From Phycisphaerales bacterium (lineage in GTDB: Bacteria; Planctomycetota; Phycisphaerae; Phycisphaerales; UBA1924): a stretch of DNA of 49,031 nucleotides. Of this stretch, positions 15,125 to 23,534 are shown one piece after another. The DNA lies in NCBI GenBank assembly GCA_029260375.1, contig JAJDDI010000034.1, forward strand, positions 1-49,031, written 5' to 3'. A program made the position numbers and the translations under genes. Under the pieces are notes generated by a model. It was given only the letters and a program-made list of their open reading frames with translations. It was not told where the DNA came from and searched no databases. How positions within the stretch are numbered: position 1 is the stretch's first letter; each line of letters opens with the position of its first letter.

Positions 15125-16753
15125 GTGCGATCGAACCTGCAGAGCGGTGTTGTTGTATCCGGCGTGTGCGCCGGGCTGGCGCTGGGGGCTCCCCCGGCGC
15201 TTGAGTATCCCGAAGGGGTGGAGACGCCGCGGTCGATGACGGCGGCGGAGCGCGTGTGGGTGGAGGCGAACCCGATCGTCGCGGGGAGCGCTCGCGGGGC
15301 GGGGGCGCCGACGGGGCCCGTGCGGTGCGCGGCGGAGTACGAGCCCATGGAGGGGATCATGATCGCCTACGAGGGGTCGAGCGGCTGGCTGTCGATCCTG
15401 CGGCAGATGGCGGCGCAGATCACGACGGTGGGCGGGGCGAACATCTACGCGATGTGCGACACGAGCGGCGAGGCGGCGAGCGTGCAGTCGGCGATGGTGA
15501 GCCAGGGCGCTGATCCGGCTCGGGTGTTCACGTTCGTGAAGGCGACGAACACGATCTGGATGCGGGACTACGGGCCGCGGTACATCTTCGAGGGCGGCGT
15601 GCGGGCGGTCGTGGACCACACGTACAACCGCCCGAGGCCGAGCGACAACCAGGTGCCCGACTACTGGGCGGGGATCCGGGGCGAGGCGGAGTACCAGATC
15701 CCGCTGGTGCACGGGGGGGGGAACTACCACCTTGATGCGTTGGGCGAGTCCGCCTCGACACGACTGATCGCCAACGAGAACCCGGGGCTGAGCGAGAGCC
15801 AGATCGTGCAGCTCTGGCGCGACTACCAGAATCTTGAGACGACGCTGTACAACCCGTTCCCCACGGGCGTGGACGCGACGCAGCACATCGACATGTGGAT
15901 GCAGATCGCGTCGGATGACACGGTGGTGATCTCCGACTGGCCCCTGCAGCAGGGGTCCACGCAGGACGTGATCTGCGAGACGGCGGCGACCAACTTCGCG
16001 GCCAACGGGTACACGGTCGTTCGCGTGCCGGCGGTGCTCTCGGGCGGGACGCACTACACGTTTACCAACGTGGTGATGTGCAACGACCTGATCCTGCTGC
16101 CCGAGTACGACTTTATCGCGGCGACCTACTCGGCCCAGGCGCTGGCGGCGTGGGAGGCGGCGTTCCCTGACAAGACGGTGGTGCAGATCGACTGTGACGC
16201 GATCGTGACGGCCGCGGGGGTGATGCACTGCATTGTGATGCATGTTCCGGCCAGCTCGGGCGGGATCAACCCGGTGGTGTGGGTGTCGTCGCTCAACGAC
16301 GGTCCGACGCTCGAGCCCGGTCAGCTCGTGGCGATCGAGTGGCGCACGGACGACGATCTGAAGGACGTCTCGTCGGTGGACATCGAGCTGAGCGTCAACG
16401 GCGGGGCGAGCTTTGCCCCGGTCGAGACCGGGTACGACAACACCGGGTTGTACGGCTGGCTCGTGCCCGATGTGACGACCACGCAGGCGGTCGTGCGTGT
16501 GACGGCGCGTGACGGCGACGGGAACACGGGCTTCGACGACACGGACCTGGCGCTGACGATCAACGGGACGGCGGCGTGCAACGCCGCGGACCTGGCGGCG
16601 CCGCTGGGGAGTCTGGACTTCTCGGATGTGGTCGCGTTCCTGGGGGCGTTCGCGGGGATGCAGGCGCCCGCGGATCTGGCGGAGCCCTTCGGGAGCTTTG
16701 ACTTCTCCGACGTTGTTGCGTTCCTGGCGGCGTTCGGCGCCGGGTGCCCCTAG
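15125..16753 (+). CDS. Secreted agmatine-deiminase-family protein with GC-type dockerin
   Basis: 542 residues from a GTG at 15125, with AAGGTGAGG 7-15 nt upstream; a TTG at 15074 and a GTG at 15113 are alternatives. The signal peptide is NLQSGVVVSGVCAGLALGAPPA. The catalytic domain matches the Porphyromonas-type peptidyl-arginine/agmatine deiminase family: AAEYEPMEGIMIAY, NTIWMRDYGPRYIF (Asp), HGGGNYHLD (Glu is replaced by Asn or lies nearby), ATQHIDMWMQIA (His) and AAGVMHCIVMHVP (catalytic Cys). A beta-sandwich domain follows (VAIEWRTDDDLKDVSSVDIELS), then a dockerin pair ending GCP. It may deiminate guanidino groups outside the cell. Activity is not proven. Confidence 0.88.
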   Translation: MRSNLQSGVVVSGVCAGLALGAPPALEYPEGVETPRSMTAAERVWVEANPIVAGSARGAGAPTGPVRCAAEYEPMEGIMIAYEGSSGWLSILRQMAAQITTVGGANIYAMCDTSGEAASVQSAMVSQGADPARVFTFVKATNTIWMRDYGPRYIFEGGVRAVVDHTYNRPRPSDNQVPDYWAGIRGEAEYQIPLVHGGGNYHLDALGESASTRLIANENPGLSESQIVQLWRDYQNLETTLYNPFPTGVDATQHIDMWMQIASDDTVVISDWPLQQGSTQDVICETAATNFAANGYTVVRVPAVLSGGTHYTFTNVVMCNDLILLPEYDFIAATYSAQALAAWEAAFPDKTVVQIDCDAIVTAAGVMHCIVMHVPASSGGINPVVWVSSLNDGPTLEPGQLVAIEWRTDDDLKDVSSVDIELSVNGGASFAPVETGYDNTGLYGWLVPDVTTTQAVVRVTARDGDGNTGFDDTDLALTINGTAACNAADLAAPLGSLDFSDVVAFLGAFAGMQAPADLAEPFGSFDFSDVVAFLAAFGAGCP

Positions 16754-16764
16754 GGCGCGGGACG

Positions 16765-16788
16765 CACTGACCTGAAGACAGGTCAGTG
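16765..16788. terminator. Hairpin between convergent genes
   Basis: Perfect 9-bp inverted repeat (CACTGACCT / AGGTCAGTG) around GAAGAC, between the dockerin gene and the sulfotransferase that ends at 16823. There is no T-run, so termination is only suggested by position. Confidence 0.4.
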
Positions 16789-16822
16789 GCACGGCCTGCC
16801 GCTTTGATCCGTCAAACAGGCC

Positions 16823-18316
16823 CTAGTCGATCGCGTCGCCCAGGGCGGTGATGAGCGGATCGAGACGGGCGCCGAAGCGCCGCCAGCGCCCGGCGCTGGA
16901 GGTGTAGACGGGCTGGCGGACCTGCTCGTTGGAGTGGGTCCAGGTGATCTGGTCCGACTCGTGGGGGCGGAGGCAGACGTCGTCCCAGGGCAGGCCCAGG
17001 AACTGGATCAGGCGGCGTGACTCGGTCTCCTGTTCGGTGACCATGTCCTCGTAGACGGCGCGGGTGAGCTTGGCGCCGGCCTCGGGCAGGACGCGCTCCC
17101 AGTGGGCCATGAGGCGGGCGTACTGGCGGTAGAAGTGGCCCAGGTCCTCGAGGCGGTTGGCCCAGGGGTGGTCGCCGACGAAGTGCTGGGCGAAGCATGA
17201 GACGCACGTGTCGCGCGGGTCGCGGACACAGTGGATGATGTGGGCGCCCGGGAACATGAGCGGGATGATCCCGAGGCGCCAGAAGTTCATGGGGTGTTTG
17301 TCGGTGACGCGCTTGGCGTGCGCGTTGGGGGTGAGGACCTGGCGGGCGTACTCGCTCGTCGCGTTCTGGAAGTCCGGGGCGGTGAGCTTGGCGGGCGGGT
17401 GCGGCTCGGCGCGCCAGGGTGTGCCCTCGGCGCCGAGGGAGAGCGCGGCGGCGTCAGACAAGGCGTCGGACTCCCCTACGCCCTCGACGCTGGGGTGGCT
17501 TGTGAGGATGCGCTCGGTGAGGCTGGTGCCCGAGCGGGGCATGCCGACAATGAAGACGGGGGTGGGCTGGGCGCCGTGCGAGCGCGGGGCGTTGGCGACG
17601 GCGTCGGGGGTCCAGCGGTCGATGATGCGATCGACGAGGGAGGCGGTGGCGCGGGGATCGTACATCACCGGGCTCAGGGCGCCGGCGCGGTGGTAGCAGT
17701 CGAAGGCCTCGTCGAAGCGCTGGGCGTGCTCGTAGAGGGCGCCGAGCTGGAGGATGGCGCGGCGGATGTCCATCCTGGGCGGGGCGTTGGCGGGGATGGC
17801 GCGTTCGAGCAGCGCGATGGCGCGGTCGCGGTGATCCGTGCGTGCGTGGAGGCGGGCGTAGGTTGTCGCGAGGGTGAGGTTTGGCGCGTCTTTCGCTCGC
17901 TCGAGGGCGTCGGTGAGCAGGGCGTCGGCCTCGTCGCGCCGGTTGGCGGTGAGGAGCATGTCGGCCTTGGCCGCGACGAGGACGGGCGAGTCGGGGGCGG
18001 CGGCAAGGGCCAGGTCGATCTGGTTCAGGGCGTCGCCCAGGCGGCGCTGCTGGAGGTGGACGAGGGCGAGCTGGTGGCGGATGCCGAAGGCGGTGTCTTC
18101 GTCGGGACAGTGGGCGATGATGTCCAGCAGTGTTCGCTCGCTGTCGGCGAGTTTGCCGGCGCGGGCGGCGAGCATGGCGCTGAGCGTGCGCACGCGGATG
18201 TCGGCTGGGCTTGAGACGAGAAGTCGGTCGGTGGCGCGCTGGGCGCGGCGGAGGTCGCCGGCCTTGAAGGCGCGGAACGCGTCGCGGTATCCGGGCGGGG
18301 GCGGCCCGAGGGTCAT
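16823..18316 (-). CDS. TPR-repeat sulfotransferase (paralogue 1)
   Basis: 497 residues. About residues 10-235 are tetratricopeptide-like helices (DAFRAFKAGDLRRAQRATDRLL and similar). A sulfotransferase domain follows: the 5'-phosphosulfate loop VFIVGMPRSGTSLTERIL (about 254-271) and the 3'-phosphate motif IHCVRDPRDTCVSCFAQHF near residue 360. It then ends in conserved blocks TRAVYEDMVTEQETESRRLIQFLGLPWDD and SAGRWRRFGARLDPL. Family members use PAPS to sulfate tyrosines, sugars or other hydroxyls. The start is one base after the stop of paralogue 2, so they form an operon. The acceptor is unknown. Confidence 0.9.
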   Translation of the reverse strand: MTLGPPPPGYRDAFRAFKAGDLRRAQRATDRLLVSSPADIRVRTLSAMLAARAGKLADSERTLLDIIAHCPDEDTAFGIRHQLALVHLQQRRLGDALNQIDLALAAAPDSPVLVAAKADMLLTANRRDEADALLTDALERAKDAPNLTLATTYARLHARTDHRDRAIALLERAIPANAPPRMDIRRAILQLGALYEHAQRFDEAFDCYHRAGALSPVMYDPRATASLVDRIIDRWTPDAVANAPRSHGAQPTPVFIVGMPRSGTSLTERILTSHPSVEGVGESDALSDAAALSLGAEGTPWRAEPHPPAKLTAPDFQNATSEYARQVLTPNAHAKRVTDKHPMNFWRLGIIPLMFPGAHIIHCVRDPRDTCVSCFAQHFVGDHPWANRLEDLGHFYRQYARLMAHWERVLPEAGAKLTRAVYEDMVTEQETESRRLIQFLGLPWDDVCLRPHESDQITWTHSNEQVRQPVYTSSAGRWRRFGARLDPLITALGDAID

Positions 18317-18317
18317 C

Positions 18318-19874
18318 TCAGCCCTCGCTCGCGACCGATGAACCCGGGATCAGATCGCCCAGCGCGTCGGTCAGGGCCTTGATGTGCGGGGCGTAGTTCT
18401 TGTAGCGTCCGACGCTCGAGGCGTAGATCGGCTGACGGACCTGATCGTTGGAGAGCGTGCGGGTGACACGCCCCGACTCGTGGTAGCGGAGGCAGGCGTC
18501 GTCCCAGGGCAGGCCCAGGAACTCGACGAGCGTGCGGCTCTGGGCCTCCTGGTCGCGGACCATGTCCTCGTAGCGGACCTCGGTGATTTTAAGGCCGAGT
18601 TCCGGCAGTTCACGCTTCCAGTGGTCCATCAGGCGGCGCTCGTCGCGGCAGACCGAGGCGAGGTGCTCCAGGTCGTACGCGTAGGGGTGGTTGCTGACGA
18701 ACTGGGAGAAGTAGCACGAGAGGCAGGTGTCGCGCGGGTCGCGGACGCAGTGGATGACGTGAGCGCCCGGGAACATGAGGGCGACGGCGCCCAGGTAGTA
18801 GACGTTGAGCGGCTGTTTGTCGGTCATGCGCGTGGCAAGGGCTTTGGGCGTGTCGAGGCCCCGGTCCTGGGCGTCTTGTTCCAGGTCCAGGCGGAGCTTG
18901 TTCTCGTAGAGCTTGGCGGCGAGCTCGAGCTGCTTGCCCTTGAGGGTGTTGGGGCGGTCGAGGGTGGGCCTGAAGGTGATGTTCTCGGCGCCCAGGGTCT
19001 TGCGGGCGATGAAGGCGAGGGTGTCGAGCTCGCCGCAGGCGAAGACGTCGGGGTGGCAGGCGAGGATCTGCTCGACGAGGGAAGTGCCCGAGCGGGGCAT
19101 GCCGACGATGAAGACGGGGGCCTTGGACGTGCCCGTGGGGCGTTTGATCTTGCCCATCGCCTTGGCGGTCCAGTTGTTGATGATGGCGTCGGTGACGCGG
19201 GCGTGTGCGGCGGGGTCGAACTCGGTCCAGGCGAAGTTGGCGGCGCGCCGGTAGCAGTCCCAGGCGTCGTCGTAGTTTCCGGCGCGGTCGAGCAGGTCGC
19301 CGAGGCGCCCGAGGGCCTGGGCGCGCTGGGCGCCGGTCATGCCCTCCATCTCGACGTAGGGCTTGAGGGCCTCGATGGCGTCGGCGGGGTCGCCCTGGTG
19401 GCGACGGAGGCGCCCGAGGGCCATGGCGAGGGAGATGTGCTCGACGTCGCGCGACTTGGCGTCCTTGATGAGCGCCTCGGCCTCGTCGCGACGCCCGGCG
19501 TAGAGCAGCGCCTCGGCCTTGGTGCCCAGGAGGAAGCCGGCGTCGGGCTCGGTCTCCAGGCCCCGGTCCAGCGCGACCAGCGCGTCGTCGATACGCCCCT
19601 GGTTGATGCAGACCTGCGCCAGCTCGTTGGTCAGGCGGACGAGCATGGCGCCCTCGGGACCGGCGTCGATGGCCTGCTGGAGCAGGGACGCGGCCTTCTT
19701 GTACTGGCCCAGGCGGGAGCAGGCGATGCCGTGGATCGCCTGGACGGGCGGGTGGTCGGGCGCCTGCTCGTAGAGCTGGGTGGTGATGCCGCCGGCGGCT
19801 CGGAGATTGCCCATGCGGATGAGGCGCTGGGCTTCGTTGATGGCTTCGGCGAGGGTTGTCTGCTGGCCTTCCAC
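18318..19874 (-). CDS. TPR-repeat sulfotransferase (paralogue 2)
   Basis: 518 residues from the GTG at 19874 (VEGQQTTLAEAINEAQRLI), preceded by CGGAG 7 nt upstream; the longer open frame begins with a Pro-rich stretch. TPR helices occupy about residues 1-245, with AINEAQRLIRMGNLRAAGGI and similar units. The PAPS loop is VFIVGMPRSGTSLVEQIL, the second motif is IHCVRDPRDTCLSCYFSQF, and the tail has EVRYEDMVRDQEAQSRTLVEFLGLPWDDACL. It is the closest neighbour of paralogue 1 and lies one base upstream of it. Cytosolic or membrane-associated; substrate unknown. Confidence 0.9.
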   Translation of the reverse strand: MEGQQTTLAEAINEAQRLIRMGNLRAAGGITTQLYEQAPDHPPVQAIHGIACSRLGQYKKAASLLQQAIDAGPEGAMLVRLTNELAQVCINQGRIDDALVALDRGLETEPDAGFLLGTKAEALLYAGRRDEAEALIKDAKSRDVEHISLAMALGRLRRHQGDPADAIEALKPYVEMEGMTGAQRAQALGRLGDLLDRAGNYDDAWDCYRRAANFAWTEFDPAAHARVTDAIINNWTAKAMGKIKRPTGTSKAPVFIVGMPRSGTSLVEQILACHPDVFACGELDTLAFIARKTLGAENITFRPTLDRPNTLKGKQLELAAKLYENKLRLDLEQDAQDRGLDTPKALATRMTDKQPLNVYYLGAVALMFPGAHVIHCVRDPRDTCLSCYFSQFVSNHPYAYDLEHLASVCRDERRLMDHWKRELPELGLKITEVRYEDMVRDQEAQSRTLVEFLGLPWDDACLRYHESGRVTRTLSNDQVRQPIYASSVGRYKNYAPHIKALTDALGDLIPGSSVASEG

Positions 19875-20011
19875 GCGGCGTCTCCGGGGATCGTTGGGGT
19901 GAACCGTCGAGTCTAGCTCCGGCGCCGCCTGGCGGGGAGTTGAACGGGGATCGGGCGTTTGCGGGCGTGGCTGAGGCGGGGGCGGCGGGTTGGGGGGCAT
20001 ACAGTGGCCCC

Positions 20012-20530
20012 ATGCGCCGGATCACGCTGATCTCAACGGGTGGGACGATCGAGAAGACCTACGACGAGGTCTCCGGGGCGTTGTCGAACCGGTCGAGCGT
20101 GGTGCCGCGGATGCTCAACCGCCTGCGGCTGGAGCAGACGCAGGTCAACACGGTTGATCTGATGCACAAGGACAGCCTGGAGCTGGACGACGAGGACCGG
20201 GCCCGGATCCGCGACGCGGTGCGCCTGCATTCGAGCGGTCTGACAAACGGCGACGGCGTGATCATCATGCACGGGACGGACACGCTGTGCATCACGGGCG
20301 AGTTCCTGCTCGAGGAGCTGGCGCCGCTGGACGTGCCGGTGATCCTGACGGGGGCGATGCGGCCGTACGAGATGAAGCGGTCCGACGCGCTGCAGAACCT
20401 GACGGAGTCGCTGCTGGCGGCGGGCGTGCTGGCGCCGGGGGTGTACGTGGTGGCGCACGGGCGGGTGCTGGCGTTCCCTGGCGTGATCAAGGACCTGGCG
20501 CTGGGGACGTTCGTGAAGCTTCAGGCCTGA
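20012..20530 (+). CDS. Single-domain asparaginase-like protein
   Basis: 172 residues, only the N-terminal domain of type I/II asparaginases (full enzymes are about 330). ITLISTGGTIEKTYDE carries the first catalytic threonine (Thr12), and VIIMHGTDTLCITG the second Thr-Asp pair; VPVILTGAMRPYEMKRSDALQNL follows. The missing C-terminal domain normally completes the active site of the neighbouring subunit, so a different substrate or a non-asparaginase role is possible. Short stand-alone proteins of this type exist elsewhere. It lies on the opposite strand between sulfotransferase genes and overlaps paralogue 3 by 10 bp at their 3' ends. Confidence 0.82.
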   Translation: MRRITLISTGGTIEKTYDEVSGALSNRSSVVPRMLNRLRLEQTQVNTVDLMHKDSLELDDEDRARIRDAVRLHSSGLTNGDGVIIMHGTDTLCITGEFLLEELAPLDVPVILTGAMRPYEMKRSDALQNLTESLLAAGVLAPGVYVVAHGRVLAFPGVIKDLALGTFVKLQA

Positions 20531-22008
20531 TCCGCGAGCGGTCCGAGCGCGTCGAGCAGCGGGTCGAGGCGTGACCCGTAGTTCTTCCACCGACCGATGC
20601 CCGAGGCGTTGATCGTGGACGCGACTTGGTCGCGGCTGGCGGTCCAGGTGGTGACGTCGGCGCGTTCGGGGTGGAGGCAGCGATCATCCCACTCGAGGCC
20701 CAGGAAGTCGATGAGGGCGCGGATCTCGGTTTCGGGGTTCTCGACGAGGCGTTCGAGGTGGATCTCGTGGATGGGCAGGTCGAGGGCGGATTTCCAGTGG
20801 TCCATGAGGCGGTGGTAGCTGGTGTAGAACCGCCCGAGGTGGGTCAGGTCAGAGGCGTAGGCGAGGCCCGACTCGAACTGCTGGAAATAGTTTGAGAGGC
20901 AGGTGTCGCGCGGGTCGCGGAGGCAGTGGACGATCCTCGCGCCCGGGAGCAGGGGCTGGACGAGGCCGAGGCGGAGGGCGTTGAGCGGGTTCTTGTCCAC
21001 GATGCGCTGCGCTGAATCGCTGATCTGATCGAAGCGTGCGCGGGCCTTGCTCGCGGCGGGAGCGATGGATTTGAGGTCGATGCGCGCGGGGTCGGGGGCG
21101 CCCGCGGCCTTGGGGAGCTTGGCGACGACGGCGCGCCAGGCTTCGGGGAGGATGTTGGTCTCGCCCCCGGCGGCGGCCTTGGGGTGGGCCGCGATGATGC
21201 GCTCGACGAGGGACGTTCCCGAGCGGGGCATGCCGACGACGAACACCGGGCGCTCGTCGCGCTGGGGCGCGTGGGCGGCCTTGGCGAGGGCGGCGGGGGT
21301 CCACGCGGAGATCATGGCGTTGGTCTGGGCGTCGTGGGCGTCGGGGTTGAAGCCCCTGGGTCCAATAGCCGCGGCCTGTACGAAGGCGTCGAACGCCTCG
21401 TCATAGGCCCCCGCCTTGTCCAGCAGCTCGCCCAGGCGGGCCAGGAGGATGCGCCGGACTATGGGCGTGAGCGAGGGGGCGCTGTCCATGTACTTTCGAA
21501 GTTCGTTCGCGCCTTGCTCCGCCTGGCCTGTGCGCTGACGCCACCGTGCGCGCAGTGCCACGAGCTCGGGCGCCGGCGCGCCCGCATCAAACAGCGGGTC
21601 GAGCAGGGCCTCTGCATCGTCCAGGCGACCCAGGGCGATCAGGGCGCTGGCCTTGCCCGCGAGCAGTGGCTCGCTCCCCGGGCTCGCGCTCAGTCCTTCG
21701 TCGAAGACTTCGAGGGCGCGATCGCCGGCGCCTGTGCGCACGAGCAGGTCGCCCAGCGCCCGGCGCGGGAGCTGGGCCTGTGCGGAGTTGGTCAGGCTGG
21801 CGACGAGCTGCTCGAGCTGGGCGATGGCGTCGCTGAACAGGCCCGCGCCCTCGTACGCGCGGGAGAGGGCCATACGCGCCTGGGCGAGGGCGGGCCTGGC
21901 CTTGAGCAGCCTCTGGCCCTCGCTGATGGCCGCGTCGAAGTCCGCGGCGCGGGTGAGCAGGTCGATGCGTTTGAGCGCGGCCTGCGGGTTGATCGGGGCG
22001 GGGGGCAC
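20521..22008 (-). CDS. TPR-repeat sulfotransferase (paralogue 3)
   Basis: 495 residues. The N-terminal half has Ala-rich TPR-like helices (ALKRIDLLTRAADFDAAISEGQRLLKARP). The sulfotransferase half has VFVVGMPRSGTSLVERIIAAHP, IVHCLRDPRDTCLSNYFQQF and EIHLERLVENPETEIRALIDFLGLEWDDRCL. Compared with paralogues 1 and 2 the 3'-phosphate motif keeps Ser-Asn-Tyr instead of Ser-Cys. The end overlaps the asparaginase-like gene. It starts 9 bp after the zinc-ribbon membrane protein gene, so the two are likely co-transcribed. Confidence 0.9.
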   Translation of the reverse strand: MPPAPINPQAALKRIDLLTRAADFDAAISEGQRLLKARPALAQARMALSRAYEGAGLFSDAIAQLEQLVASLTNSAQAQLPRRALGDLLVRTGAGDRALEVFDEGLSASPGSEPLLAGKASALIALGRLDDAEALLDPLFDAGAPAPELVALRARWRQRTGQAEQGANELRKYMDSAPSLTPIVRRILLARLGELLDKAGAYDEAFDAFVQAAAIGPRGFNPDAHDAQTNAMISAWTPAALAKAAHAPQRDERPVFVVGMPRSGTSLVERIIAAHPKAAAGGETNILPEAWRAVVAKLPKAAGAPDPARIDLKSIAPAASKARARFDQISDSAQRIVDKNPLNALRLGLVQPLLPGARIVHCLRDPRDTCLSNYFQQFESGLAYASDLTHLGRFYTSYHRLMDHWKSALDLPIHEIHLERLVENPETEIRALIDFLGLEWDDRCLHPERADVTTWTASRDQVASTINASGIGRWKNYGSRLDPLLDALGPLADQA

Positions 22009-22017
22009 GGGGGCATG

Positions 22018-22884
22018 CTAGCGGGAGAATGCCGGGTCGAACTTCCAGAGCTTGGCGCGGATCGACGGCGGGGCGACATTGGTTGCGAGAAGTCGGAGGG
22101 CGAGACCAGCGATCGGGAGCATGGAGAGGAACGTGACGCAGCCGACGGCGTAGCTGAGCCAGGCGATTGGCCAGCCAACCACGTCCTCAGCAACATGGAT
22201 CGAGTACCGGTACGTGCCGAGCATCTCAGCGGCGATAACGAGGAAGTAGACGCGGAGGAATATCGCACCCGAGATGAATGCAAGAGTCATTGCGAGTGCA
22301 CACACGATGCGGCTTGTGTGCATGAACATGACTCGCCAGAGCGTCGCGAAGACGATCGAGATTGGGATGTAGTAGAGCAGATCGGTGAGGACGATCCAGT
22401 CTGTCGCCCTTGTCCATCCGCCCGCGGCGGTGGTGACGCGGGCGGCGTTCTGTTCCCACCATGCCGTGGGGATTTCATCCCAGATTGATCCGTGAATCCG
22501 GATCATCCGTTCTGGGGGTGGGTGCTCCATCGAGATCTGCTCCGCGAATGGGATCGAGGCCGCGTAGCCGGTGGATTGGGCCAGGGCCATGATCGAGGCG
22601 CCGAGTCCAATAACGATGGTCCCAACGATGGAGATCCAAAGGAATGACATGACTTCGGCCCGGCGCCGTTCGGCGCGGCGTCCGCGGTAGCGTGGGCCGT
22701 AGGGGATGACCGCGGCGCACTCGGGGCAGGTGACGACGTTCATGCGGTAGTGATGTTCGTTGACGACGCGCTGGCCCTTGAGGTCGTAGGCGCAGCTGGA
22801 GCAGACTGTGCCGGAGCGTGCGGTCGTGACCGGCTCGCCCTCGACAGGCTTGAGCGGGCTTGTGTCGGGGACGCCTTGGTCCAT
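22018..22884 (-). CDS. Zinc-ribbon polytopic membrane protein
   Basis: 288 residues. An N-terminal zinc ribbon has Cys-x-x-Cys (VCSSCAYDLKG, about residues 28-31) paired with CPEC about 26 residues on. Several hydrophobic helices follow (MSFLWISIVGTIVIGLGASIMALA, DWIVLTDLLYYIPISIVFATLW, IVCALAMTLAFISGAIFL, and more near the C-terminus). This CxxC.YDL..CPEC ribbon fused to membrane helices is common in planctomycetes and has no known role. A related but inverted design occurs at 23535-24095. Base composition here is a little less GC-rich than in neighbours. Confidence 0.7.
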   Translation of the reverse strand: MDQGVPDTSPLKPVEGEPVTTARSGTVCSSCAYDLKGQRVVNEHHYRMNVVTCPECAAVIPYGPRYRGRRAERRRAEVMSFLWISIVGTIVIGLGASIMALAQSTGYAASIPFAEQISMEHPPPERMIRIHGSIWDEIPTAWWEQNAARVTTAAGGWTRATDWIVLTDLLYYIPISIVFATLWRVMFMHTSRIVCALAMTLAFISGAIFLRVYFLVIAAEMLGTYRYSIHVAEDVVGWPIAWLSYAVGCVTFLSMLPIAGLALRLLATNVAPPSIRAKLWKFDPAFSR

Positions 22885-22932
22885 ATGGGAGCGTACGCGG
22901 GGTTCGGGGGTTAGTTTCGTGGGCGCATGAGA

Positions 22933-22960
22933 ACGCCCCGGCCTGTAGGGGTCGGGGCGT
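22933..22960 (-). terminator. Hairpin downstream of rplU
   Basis: 8-bp stem ACGCCCCG/CGGGGCGT, extendable by three pairs, with a 6-nt loop. It lies downstream of rplU on the minus strand. There is no strong T-run. Confidence 0.45.
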
Positions 22961-22984
22961 GGGTGCGATCGTCAGAAGTTTCGA

Positions 22985-23001
22985 GCCGGCTGGAAACCGG
23001 C
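22985..23001 (-). repeat. GGA-loop palindrome, copy 3 (3' end of rplU)
   Basis: Seven-base arms with one mismatch, loop GGA, followed by GCCACC. Same layout and orientation relative to the upstream gene as 9256-9274 and 11842-11862. Confidence 0.5.
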
Positions 23002-23033
23002 GCCACCAAGAGGGGGGCTGGCCCCGAGCTTCG

Positions 23034-23381
23034 TTAGGCGTTGATGGCGGTGACGCGGACGGAGGTGTAGCGCTGTCGGTGGCCGGTCTTGCGGCGGTAG
23101 TGCTTCTTGGGGCGGAACTTGTAGATGTGGAGCTTGTCGCCCATGACGACGGGGTCGATGACCTCGGCGGTGACGGTGGCGCCGCTCACGTAGGGCTGGC
23201 CGATCTTGGCGCTGCCGCCCTCGGGGCCGACGACGAGGACCTTGTCGTAGGTGATCGGGTCGCCCTCTTTGGCCTCGCCGGAGTTGTAGAGGTCGATGAG
23301 GATCTCGTCGCCCTGGTGGACCTTGCGCTGGCCGCCGGACTCTTCGATGATCGCGTAGTTGTCTGACTTGCTGTCGGCCAT
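23034..23381 (-). CDS. rplU: Ribosomal protein bL21
   Basis: 115 residues from the ATG at 23381 (MADSKSDNYAIIEESGGQRKV). The hallmarks of bL21 are NYAIIEESGGQRKVHQGDEI at the start, then VLVVGPEGGSAKIGQPYVSGATVTAEVI, and the C-terminal block YKFRPKKHYRRKTGHRQRYTSVRV that contacts 23S rRNA. In most bacteria rplU is followed by rpmA (bL27); here the next gene downstream is a zinc-ribbon membrane protein and no rpmA is seen. The upstream open frame is discounted because it is the translation of a dispersed repeat (23421-23491) in the leader. Confidence 0.95.
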   Translation of the reverse strand: MADSKSDNYAIIEESGGQRKVHQGDEILIDLYNSGEAKEGDPITYDKVLVVGPEGGSAKIGQPYVSGATVTAEVIDPVVMGDKLHIYKFRPKKHYRRKTGHRQRYTSVRVTAINA

Positions 23382-23420
23382 GGGTGATGCTCCGAGGCTT
23401 GCCGCGCGGGTTCGGGGCGG

Positions 23421-23491
23421 GGAGGGGAGAGAGGCGACAGAGCCCCTCACCCCGACCCTCTCCCCCGTGGGGAGAGGGAGGTCAAGACCCC
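23421..23491. repeat. Dispersed palindromic repeat in the rplU leader
   Basis: A GC-rich element with CCCCTCACCCCGACCCTCTC followed by a mirror half (GGGGAGAGGGAGG), forming a hairpin. It aligns over about 65 bases with 35481-35545, including the shared GGAGGGGAGA start. This kind of repeat is widespread in bacteria, usually between genes. It is about 40 bp upstream of the rplU start. Confidence 0.7.
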
Positions 23492-23534
23492 GGCTTGGGG
23501 CCCGTTCCGCGGCGGGCCGCAATGGTAGGCGGGG

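Noticed and set aside
12194..16792. A 1532-codon open frame on the minus strand
   Set aside because: It lies opposite the two dockerin genes and part of the Rieske gene. Composition is extreme (Arg, Pro, His, Val), as expected for an antisense frame in GC-rich DNA. No motif is seen.
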